Shown here one piece after another: positions 1-5,241 of a stretch of DNA of 5,241 bases. This stretch comes from Streptococcaceae bacterium (GTDB lineage Bacteria; Bacillota; Bacilli; Lactobacillales; Streptococcaceae), in contig CADFQU010000085.1 of NCBI GenBank assembly GCA_902836505.1, positions 1 to 5,241 on the forward strand. Direction: 5' to 3'. A model generated the notes under the pieces. It searched no databases and had not been told where the DNA came from. It saw only the letters and a list, made by a program, of their open reading frames with translations. The first letter of the stretch is position 1; every line of letters starts with the position of its first letter. A program made the position numbers and the translations under genes.

Positions 1-618
1 ATGAATGATTCCTTTCACATCTTCTTTGTATTCATAGCTATAATGATCCGAATCCACTTGAATATCCGCTGAGTGGCGATCCAGAATACGTGAATAAGGA
101 TCTTTCTTTCCTTTGATGACCAGTAGCTCTAGTTCTTTTTGATTTAAGAGAAGATGGGAAACCGGGCCAAGCGCTATCACGCGCAATCTTGGAAGGGTGA
201 CCTGATTCCCTAAACTTCTGAGCCACTGGGTCAGCATATTGACACCTGAACTCTTACAAACAAGAACTACTTCCTGAGCTTCCAACAAGGGAGACAAGTG
301 CTCCTGTAACAACTTTTGGAAACGAAGGTTCAAAATCGTATGCCAATAGTAGATGATATTGGATGCAGAAGCTGACAAGAGGGATACTTGTGGAGACTTT
401 ATATGTTCAAAATCTTGATTGAAGGGAAAATTACTGGCTACCACTGAATAGCCAGATGGACAAATTGCATGGAGGAGGTCTAGTTGCCCAGCTGTCAGCC
501 CGGCACAAGTAATATCACTGCTCCCACTAAGAAAGAGAACCAAGCGATCAGAGTCTAGCATGGTCTGATCAGGAGACAAAGCAGACAAACGGTCTAGATA
601 GGACTTCATCTTACTCAT
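1..618 (-). CDS. alpha/beta-hydrolase-like protein, C-terminus cut by window edge
   Basis: An open frame of 206 codons runs from the ATG at 618-616 to the left edge without a stop, so the C-terminus is missing. The pattern fits an alpha/beta-hydrolase fold: strand LVLFLSG (26-32), a nucleophile-elbow-like VVLVCKSSG (117-125) with candidate Ser123, then strand LELLVIKGKKDP (163-174) with candidate acid Asp173, and VDSDHYSYEY (188-197) with candidate His192. The elbow reads C-K-S-S-G rather than the usual G-x-S-x-G, so activity is uncertain. I see no signal peptide or membrane segment, so it is probably cytoplasmic. The start overlaps the stop of the upstream glycosyltransferase by 8 nt (ATGAGTAA), and GGAAAG lies seven bases before the ATG. 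A second ATG three codons later (609-607) is possible but worse placed. It may be a thioesterase, an esterase or a non-catalytic relative; the substrate is unknown. The frame is secure, the family assignment moderate. Confidence 0.72.
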   Translation of the reverse strand, partial: MSKMKSYLDRLSALSPDQTMLDSDRLVLFLSGSSDITCAGLTAGQLDLLHAICPSGYSVVASNFPFNQDFEHIKSPQVSLLSASASNIIYYWHTILNLRFQKLLQEHLSPLLEAQEVVLVCKSSGVNMLTQWLRSLGNQVTLPRLRVIALGPVSHLLLNQKELELLVIKGKKDPYSRILDRHSADIQVDSDHYSYEYKEDVKGIIH

Positions 619-1753
619 AACGAATCTTTCCATCCGTCACTCGAATCTTCCGCCCCCGCCAATTAATCACAGGAGGTGTCATTAGAACATAGACAAACAG
701 CCAAGGAAGCAGGAAATCATTCAGCACTTCGTAGGTGACTTCATCCAAGTGTAAGCGATCGGTTAGAATGCTTTGTCGATAGAGGAGCATCCAAACTGCC
801 TTGAATACCAGTAAGCTTAAGGCTAGAAGAAGATAAGGCCAACCTAAAATAAGACTTAAGATCAAACCTGGAAGAGGTAGAAAAGTCGGTAAACCTATGA
901 GGCTAAACAGCTTCCAGTCCAGGTGTTCTTTGAGATAGATAGAGCTAAAGAGAAGCCACCGCTTCATCTGGAGCAGGTATTGCTTAGCGTTTTTTATAGT
1001 GGTTCGAACATTACAGGTAACCCGCGTTTGGATAATGGATACTCCTTTACTCCTTAAAAAATCGGCCACAGCTAAATCATCACATAGATAGTCCTTAATT
1101 GCTGTGAAGAGCCCCTGATCTTTTGCAAGTTCTACCGGTAGGATATAAAACATCCCGTTGATGGAGTGATTTGCCCCAACTTCTGCCATGGTAAAATAGG
1201 TAATAAAGGAATTGCCATTAACAAATGCTGCAACCAACTTGGACCAGAAATTACTTCTTTCTTGGTTATAGGGAATACCTGTCAGAATGACCTCTTGACC
1301 CAGATAGGCAGTCAGCTCACCCATTTTAGAAAAATCAATCACACTATCATCGTCCAAAACAATTAGATAAGGCCGGGTCAACTCCTCTACAACTTGCTCA
1401 ATCTTGTAACTCTTGGGATTAATCCCCTGAGGGACGTCTTCGATGAGAAAGATTCGAATGCGTTGGGCAAAGGAAGCATCTTGGCAGATCTGATCTGCTA
1501 CTCGCTGGGCTTCTTTATCAGACTGGTCAATCAACCAGTAGAATTCCACTGCTTCTGTTTGCTGGAGATTGGCCCGCAAATCACGCTCTAAACGAGGATC
1601 CCCAGAGAGAATGGGTTGGACCACCGTAAAAAGCTCTTCTGGGAAGTCCGCAAGATGAGACTGACCTTTTTTATAATAAATGAAGGACAGTAACCAACGG
1701 ATGAGAAATAAGAGAAGATAAGCAACGCCTAAAAATATAACTAACAATTTCAT
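611..1753 (-). CDS. membrane glycosyltransferase family 2, ceramide-glucosyltransferase/HpnI-like
   Basis: This 380-aa protein probably moves a sugar from a nucleotide donor to a lipid acceptor at the cytoplasmic face of the membrane. An N-terminal membrane anchor (about 1-26) is followed by a GT-A domain. Visible family signatures are VVQPILSGDP (44-53), Asp76 in LIDQSD, the DxD-type cluster Asp134-136 in VLDDDSV, the acidic D225-D226 pair in CDDLAVADFL, and the (Q/R)xxRW motif QMKRW (262-266). Hydrophobic helices follow at about 282-325 and 346-363, then a conserved-looking INWRGRKIRV tail (363-372). This order matches the processive-like GT2/GT21 group that includes ceramide glucosyltransferase and hopanoid HpnI, and the length is typical. 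Streptococci are not known to make ceramide or hopanoids, so the acceptor is probably another lipid. The ATG overlaps the stop of the SDR gene by 4 nt (ATGA), with GAAAGGGA (1762-1769) as Shine-Dalgarno, so the two are coupled. The family is fairly sure; donor and acceptor are unknown. Confidence 0.9.
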   Translation of the reverse strand: MKLLVIFLGVAYLLLFLIRWLLSFIYYKKGQSHLADFPEELFTVVQPILSGDPRLERDLRANLQQTEAVEFYWLIDQSDKEAQRVADQICQDASFAQRIRIFLIEDVPQGINPKSYKIEQVVEELTRPYLIVLDDDSVIDFSKMGELTAYLGQEVILTGIPYNQERSNFWSKLVAAFVNGNSFITYFTMAEVGANHSINGMFYILPVELAKDQGLFTAIKDYLCDDLAVADFLRSKGVSIIQTRVTCNVRTTIKNAKQYLLQMKRWLLFSSIYLKEHLDWKLFSLIGLPTFLPLPGLILSLILGWPYLLLALSLLVFKAVWMLLYRQSILTDRLHLDEVTYEVLNDFLLPWLFVYVLMTPPVINWRGRKIRVTDGKIRYE

Positions 1754-2526
1754 CTATTAAGTCCCTTTCGTAAATACCTTTCAAGGAGACGAATGATCCA
1801 TCTTTGGGGAAGCAAGCGACCTAGCCATACTAGCAAGCGATAGCGAAGGCCGATAACAGCATAGGAAGTATCCCTTTCTATGAATCGGATCAACTGCTGA
1901 GCGACTTTCTCAGGCTTCATCTGCAAGCGACTGCCTCCCAATGCTTCTACTAGTTTAGGAGGAAAAATAGCTGTTTGGACTGGTCCAAGAATATACAGAC
2001 CTAGCTGGACCGAGGAATCTGATTGACATAGTTCCTCCTGAAGAGCAAGAGTGTAGTTCTGCAAGGCAGCCTTACTGGCACTGTATGCAGCCAAATAGGG
2101 ATGGGGAAAAAGAGCTGCCAGTGAAGAAAGTTGGACTAGCCGGATTTTCCGATTTTTCTGCACTAGCAATTTTATTAGCTGAACTGGAGCATGGTAGTTT
2201 ACCTGCCAGAGCTCTTGTTCCTTTTCTGTGGCTAAATCACTTCCTATGGAGAAGCTAGCTAGTCCTGCACAATTGACCAGAAGGTCAGCATCTAATGCCT
2301 TTCCAAAATTCTCCAGTGCTTCCTTATCACACAGATTTAAAACCTTAATTGAAAGTTGTGCCTTGCTTCCAGCTAATTCATTTTGCAGTTGGACTAATTT
2401 GTCTGGATTTCGGCCTACTAGAACCAGAAAATCAAGATGTTTTGCTAGTTCAGTTGCTAGGTGACGTCCAATTCCTCCTGTAGCTCCCAAAATAATTGCC
2501 TTACTAAATGAGTCAGTTGTTTGCAT
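1750..2526 (-). CDS. classical short-chain dehydrogenase/reductase (SDR)
   Basis: This 258-aa NAD(P)-dependent oxidoreductase interconverts a hydroxyl and a carbonyl group. The Rossmann dinucleotide motif GATGGIG spans 14-20. NCAG (85-88) is the variant of the usual NNAG. The catalytic tetrad is visible as Asn110 (VNYH), Ser135 (QLSSLAA), Tyr148 and Lys152 (YSASK). GR(N) at 38-40 after the second strand hints at an NADP preference. The C-terminal 30 residues (about 229-258) are hydrophobic and arginine-rich and could lie on the membrane, as in several SDRs that act on lipids. Length is normal for the family. It leads the leftward set and is coupled to the glycosyltransferase by an ATGA overlap, so its product may be that enzyme's acceptor. 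The start is forced: an in-frame TAA lies four codons upstream (2538-2536), and the next start-type codon (TTG, codon 13) would remove the nucleotide-binding strand. It lacks a Shine-Dalgarno site; see the promoter at 2524-2547. The substrate is unknown. Confidence 0.92.
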   Translation of the reverse strand: MQTTDSFSKAIILGATGGIGRHLATELAKHLDFLVLVGRNPDKLVQLQNELAGSKAQLSIKVLNLCDKEALENFGKALDADLLVNCAGLASFSIGSDLATEKEQELWQVNYHAPVQLIKLLVQKNRKIRLVQLSSLAALFPHPYLAAYSASKAALQNYTLALQEELCQSDSSVQLGLYILGPVQTAIFPPKLVEALGGSRLQMKPEKVAQQLIRFIERDTSYAVIGLRYRLLVWLGRLLPQRWIIRLLERYLRKGLNR

Positions 2527-2547
2527 AACTCTAGTTTATCAGATTTT
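2524..2547 (-). promoter_or_regulatory. extended -10 promoter of the SDR operon, probably leaderless
   Basis: Read on the minus strand, an extended -10 (TG-A-TAAACT; TG at 2541-2540, hexamer 2538-2533) is followed by six bases (AGAGTT) and then the ATG at 2526. The normal distance from -10 to transcription start puts +1 on the A of the ATG. There is no good -35: the hexamer 17 bases upstream is about TTTTCT. No Shine-Dalgarno sequence precedes the ATG. The element matches the one before the divergent gene at 19 of 24 positions, which supports a real function. The transcription start is predicted, not measured. Confidence 0.65.
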
Positions 2548-2787
2548 ACTGAAACAGAAAACTACCTCTCAATTCCTTTGGAAAGAATGTTTGTCATGAT
2601 GGAGGTAAGTTAGGGGATTCTTGCTAAAAAATATTGAAAAGTTTTATGTTAAAGTATTTGTGGCAAGCTTTGATTGATTAATGGATGAAAAATCTTACTG
2701 AAGAAGTGTATCTATTCAGAGAAAATGAGTTTAGATAGTATTTGGTTTTGAGTAGTTCTTTCAAAAAAAATTTGCTATGCTAGTGTT
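2527..2787. other. divergent intergenic region
   Basis: These 261 bases separate the two divergent operons. The two ends hold the mirrored start modules described separately. The roughly 220 bases between them are AT-rich, with an A8 tract at 2763-2770 next to the rightward promoter. I find no credible small gene, no hairpin strong enough for a terminator, no tRNA and no clear riboswitch. A shared operator could lie here, but no convincing long palindrome is visible. Confidence 0.7.
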
Positions 2788-2790
2788 ATG
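2767..2790 (+). promoter_or_regulatory. extended -10 promoter of the rightward operon, probably leaderless
   Basis: An extended -10 (TG-C-TATGCT; TG at 2773-2774, hexamer 2776-2781) is followed by six bases (AGTGTT) and the ATG at 2788, so +1 is expected at the A of the start codon. The -35 position is weak (about TAGTTC at 2753-2758), and an A8 tract lies directly upstream. There is no Shine-Dalgarno site. The layout and much of the sequence (CTAG, then one base, then GTT-ATG) mirror the promoter of the divergent SDR gene. The call rests on pattern and duplication; no transcript data are available. Confidence 0.65.
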
Positions 2791-4062
2791 GGAAAACTAA
2801 AAATTGACGTGGTCATCGTTCCATTAAGTGGGCACCTTTATCCAACCATGAATCTGCTAATGCCTTTATTAAAAAATCCTCGCTATGATATTCGTTTATT
2901 CACAGGACAGCAGAAACGTGCAGTAGCTGAGGCAGCAGGCTTTAAGGTTGTTACTATTCTTGAAGGTCATGAAATAGACTTTGAAAGGGTGGCTAATAAT
3001 AAGGAGCAATTGGGCCTTTTTTCTGCTTATCGTCAACTATCAGCTAGTTTTGATATTATTAATCTTGTTTCCGATCAATTACTATCGGAATGGAAAGTAA
3101 GCCGACCTGATTTAGTCATTGCCGATTATGTCAGTTTGTCGGGTGGACTTGTTGCAGAGCAAATGGGGATTCCGTGGATAACGACAATGGCCACACAATT
3201 TGCTATTGAAACGACGGATGGTCCTCCTTGTTTCTTCGGAGGAATGGGAAGTCCGAAGAATCGCAATCAATTGATTCAACAATGGCTAGGCAGAAAACTG
3301 ACTCGTTTCTTGAAGTATTCCGTCACTTTTTTATTACGAAATCGTTTAAAGCGTTATGGTTTTAAAATGTACAACCATAAGGGACAAGAGAGTATCTATT
3401 CACCGTATTCTATTTTAGGAATAGGAATGAAAGAGTTGGAGATAAAGAAAGGGTTCCCAGAACATTACCACTGGGTGGGTCCTACTGGAGGTTCAGTTGA
3501 GCGATGTGAGGATTATCCTCTTGATTTGTCGCCATTTGCAAATCGTAAAATTGTCTTTGTGACTTGTGGGACCCAATTGGATTGGGCAAAGGACAATTTA
3601 ATTTACCAAACGAAGCTGTTAGCTAAGTCTCATCCAGAGTGCCAGTTTTTTGTAACTTTAGGTCTTGGAGGGCAAGAATTCCAATGCCAAAAATTAATGG
3701 ATAATGTTTCAGTGGTTTCTTATCTTCCCTACAATGAATACATTCCTCAGATGGATTATGTCATTCACCACGGTGGTTCAGGTATTTTTTTCCAATGTAT
3801 TATAAATAAAAAGCCATCCTTAATACTTCCTCACGATTATGACCAGTATGACTATGCTATTCGTGGACTTGAGGCAGGTGTGGCTTTGACTGCCAAAAGA
3901 GAGGATGACAAGGCAATTGGGCAAGCTTTTGAGGCATTGTTGGCTAAGAAAGATTGGTCTGAGCTAGAGGCTTTAAGTCATGCTGCCAAGTCATATCATC
4001 CTACAGAAGTAGTGGAAGGTGAAATAGCTCGCCTGCTGGCAGACAAGGAGAAAAAACAATGA
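2788..4062 (+). CDS. GT1/UGT-like glycosyltransferase
   Basis: This 424-aa GT-B-fold enzyme probably transfers a sugar from a UDP- or dTDP-sugar to a hydrophobic acceptor. The N-terminal domain opens with a Rossmann strand and GHLYPTMNL (15-23), where His16 is the likely catalytic base. Asp113 (LVIADYV) is a candidate partner acid. A basic, hydrophobic stretch at about 168-191 could touch the membrane. The C-terminal donor domain begins near KIVFVTCGTQ (254-263) and carries the UGT signature IHHGGSG (326-332) and PHDYDQYDYAIRGLEAGVAL (348-367), with Asp352-Gln353 at the sugar-contacting position. Length is typical of bacterial macrolide- and lipid-glycosylating UGT relatives. The start is forced: an in-frame TGA lies at 2749-2751, no start codon intervenes, and a later start would cut into the first strand and the His16 motif. 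The gene has no Shine-Dalgarno site although its followers do. It overlaps the next gene by ATGA. The acceptor is unknown; a lipid alcohol is the contextual guess. Confidence 0.9.
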   Translation: MGKLKIDVVIVPLSGHLYPTMNLLMPLLKNPRYDIRLFTGQQKRAVAEAAGFKVVTILEGHEIDFERVANNKEQLGLFSAYRQLSASFDIINLVSDQLLSEWKVSRPDLVIADYVSLSGGLVAEQMGIPWITTMATQFAIETTDGPPCFFGGMGSPKNRNQLIQQWLGRKLTRFLKYSVTFLLRNRLKRYGFKMYNHKGQESIYSPYSILGIGMKELEIKKGFPEHYHWVGPTGGSVERCEDYPLDLSPFANRKIVFVTCGTQLDWAKDNLIYQTKLLAKSHPECQFFVTLGLGGQEFQCQKLMDNVSVVSYLPYNEYIPQMDYVIHHGGSGIFFQCIINKKPSLILPHDYDQYDYAIRGLEAGVALTAKREDDKAIGQAFEALLAKKDWSELEALSHAAKSYHPTEVVEGEIARLLADKEKKQ

Positions 4063-5039
4063 AGAAAGTTTTAGTAACGGGGGCTACAGGATTTTTAGGC
4101 AAATATGTTGTGGAAGAACTGGTTGAGCACGGTTATCAAGTCCGAGCTTTTGGTCGTAATCGTGCAATTGGCCAGTCTCTGGTAAACGCCTCTGTGACCT
4201 TTATTCAAGGAGATTTGACAAACCAAGAGGATTTGACTAAGGCTTGTCAGGAAATGGATATGGTCGTTCATGCCGGTGCTTTGTCAACGGTTTGGGGTCC
4301 TTGGGAAGACTTTTACCAAACGAATGTCTTAGGAACTAAATACGTCCTTGAAGCTTGCCGTGAGGCTAAAATCGAGCGCTTGGTATATGTGTCGTCTCCA
4401 AGTATCTATGCAGCGCCTAGAGACCAGCTGGATATCAAAGAAAGCGATGCCCCTCAGGAAAATAGACTTAACAATTACATTCGAAGTAAATTGGCATCAG
4501 AAAAGCTATTTAAAGATTATCCTGATGTGTCTAGTGTTATATTGCGACCTCGAGGACTTTTTGGGATTGGAGACACCAGCATTTTGCCACGTGTTCTTAA
4601 TCTTAGTCAGAAGATCGGTATTCCTTTGATTGGTGATGGTCGCCAACTGATGGATATGACCTGTGTGGAAAATGTTGCTTTGGCTATTCGTCTGGCTTTG
4701 GAAACTCCTCAAGCAGCTGGAGAGGTTTATAATATTACCAATGGAGAACCCAGAGCATTTAGGAACTTGATTGAAGAAACCTTGAGAGGTTTGGGCTATC
4801 CCATCCGCTATCGCAAAATCCCAGCTCCACTTGTGTCTGCTATTTCAAGTAGTTTGGAGTTTATTTATAAGAGACTAAAGCTCAAAGGAGAGCCAGCCCT
4901 AACACGCTATACCTATTATTTACTGCGCTATAGTCAGACTTTAGATATTAGCAAGGCAGAGTGTGACTTGGGTTATCGGCCTAAAATAACGATTTCAGAA
5001 GGGATTGAACAATATGTCCAAGATTATCGAAAGCATTGA
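4059..5039 (+). CDS. OleD/3-beta-HSD-like NAD(P)-dependent extended SDR
   Basis: This 326-aa extended SDR is expected to reduce a keto group or oxidise a hydroxyl on a bulky, probably long-chain substrate. It has the TGATGFLG nucleotide motif (7-14), GDL (51-53), HAGALSTVWGPW (71-82), a Ser-containing SSPSIY (112-117), and the Tyr140/Lys144 pair in YIRSK. The substrate domain carries LRPRGLFGIGD (162-172), the IGDGRQLMDMT stretch (191-201), ITNGEP (226-231), and a tail with GEPALTR and GYRPKITISEGI (305-316). These blocks resemble OleD, which reduces beta-keto acids in bacterial olefin synthesis, and 3-beta-hydroxysteroid dehydrogenases more than sugar-nucleotide epimerases. This comparison is from memory of the families. 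Start: AAGGAG at 4045-4050, eight bases before the ATG, which overlaps the upstream stop by 4 nt. Its stop lies 26 nt inside the next gene. A sugar-modifying epimerase role is less likely but not excluded. Confidence 0.88.
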   Translation: MKKVLVTGATGFLGKYVVEELVEHGYQVRAFGRNRAIGQSLVNASVTFIQGDLTNQEDLTKACQEMDMVVHAGALSTVWGPWEDFYQTNVLGTKYVLEACREAKIERLVYVSSPSIYAAPRDQLDIKESDAPQENRLNNYIRSKLASEKLFKDYPDVSSVILRPRGLFGIGDTSILPRVLNLSQKIGIPLIGDGRQLMDMTCVENVALAIRLALETPQAAGEVYNITNGEPRAFRNLIEETLRGLGYPIRYRKIPAPLVSAISSSLEFIYKRLKLKGEPALTRYTYYLLRYSQTLDISKAECDLGYRPKITISEGIEQYVQDYRKH

Positions 5040-5241
5040 TTATTTTCCTGCGGGATATTGTACTAGCTATACTGGTCTTTTGTTCAAGAAAGTCAAAAAT
5101 AAAAAGATGACCTTTCCAGCCGGTGTCTTTCTAATCAAACACAGAGATAAAGGCTATCTGCTTTATGATACAGGTTATCACTACGATATTAAGACCAAGC
5201 TTCGCTATGGCTTGTATCGCTTGGGAACGCCGGTGCAGATG
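5014..5241 (+). CDS. metallo-beta-lactamase-fold hydrolase, N-terminus only
   Basis: The ATG at 5014 opens a frame of 76 codons with no stop before the right edge. The visible part has paired strands, FPAGVFLIKH (34-43) and GYLLYDTGYHYDI (47-59). The Asp-Thr-Gly (52-54) is the first landmark of MBL-fold hydrolases, in which a metal-binding HxHxDH motif should follow some 30-60 residues later, outside the window. No signal peptide is seen. The start lies within the upstream reductase gene (26-nt overlap), preceded by AGAAGGG (4997-5003), ten bases away. The FPAGYCTSYTG block (11-21) looks structured and favours this start over the next Met (codon 32). By context it would hydrolyse an ester, lactone or thioester in the same pathway, but this is a guess. 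The family call rests on a short piece. Confidence 0.7.
   Translation, partial: MSKIIESIDYFPAGYCTSYTGLLFKKVKNKKMTFPAGVFLIKHRDKGYLLYDTGYHYDIKTKLRYGLYRLGTPVQM

Noticed and set aside
38..226. 62-codon minus-strand frame
   Set aside because: It lies wholly inside the hydrolase-like gene in another frame, with a low-complexity, Ser/Arg-rich product and no start signal.
1166..1591. Two plus-strand frames of about 65 codons opposite the GT2 gene
   Set aside because: They are antisense to a well-supported gene with intact motifs and have no ribosome binding site or family pattern.
2228..2464. 78-codon plus-strand frame opposite the SDR gene
   Set aside because: It is antisense to the SDR coding region; the Ser/Arg-rich product is typical of a shadow frame.
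2600..2677. GGAGG (2600-2604) followed by a short TTG-initiated frame in the intergenic region
   Set aside because: The frame is about 18 codons, has a rare start and poor spacing, and shows no protein-like pattern; the ATG-ATG just before the GGAGG closes within six codons.
2669..2682. TTTGATTGATTAAT, recalling a FabT-type fatty-acid regulator site in streptococci
   Set aside because: Only the TTTGA half fits; the inverted TCAAA half is missing, and AT-rich DNA gives such matches by chance.
2546..2702. Direct repeat TTACTGAA at 2546-2553 and 2695-2702
   Set aside because: Eight bases in an AT-rich spacer is within chance, and the flanks do not match.
4348..4712. Frames of 93 codons (plus) and 68 codons (minus) inside the OleD-like gene
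   Set aside because: Both overlap a complete gene whose motifs are continuous across the region; neither has independent start signals.

Overview
The window looks like chromosomal DNA of a low-GC Firmicute, most likely a Streptococcus. The grounds are AT-rich codon use, purine-rich Shine-Dalgarno sites, extended -10 (TGnTAnnnT) promoters with weak -35 boxes, and tightly packed genes with ATGA overlaps. The genus is inferred from these signals and from the general look of the proteins; no rRNA or species marker is present.

Layout: two divergent gene sets flank a 261-bp intergenic region (2527-2787). The leftward set, read from 2526 towards 1, is a classical short-chain dehydrogenase (SDR, 1750-2526), a membrane-anchored family-2 glycosyltransferase of the ceramide-glucosyltransferase/HpnI type (611-1753), and an alpha/beta-hydrolase-like protein that runs off the left edge (1-618). 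The rightward set is a GT1/UGT-fold glycosyltransferase (2788-4062), an extended SDR closely resembling OleD/3-beta-hydroxysteroid dehydrogenases (4059-5039), and the N-terminus of a probable metallo-beta-lactamase-fold hydrolase that runs off the right edge (5014-5241). Every intra-set junction overlaps (8, 4, 4 and 26 nt), so each set is probably one translationally coupled operon.

The two lead genes carry nearly the same 24-bp start module, in mirror image. An extended -10 lies exactly six bases before the ATG and there is no Shine-Dalgarno site, whereas the follower genes have recognisable ones. The in-frame stops just upstream and the motifs just downstream leave no room for other starts. 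Both operons are therefore predicted to begin with leaderless or nearly leaderless mRNAs and to be expressed together.

Taken together, two lipid-type glycosyltransferases, two NAD(P)-dependent reductases, a hydrolase-like protein and an MBL-fold protein suggest a biosynthetic cluster for a glycosylated lipid or long-chain hydroxy compound. The OleD resemblance points to chemistry on a beta-keto or beta-hydroxy acyl product. The pathway is inference: no thiolase/ketosynthase or acyl-activating enzyme lies inside the window, and the product cannot be read from the sequence. I see no tRNA, rRNA, CRISPR array, insertion sequence or convincing terminator.
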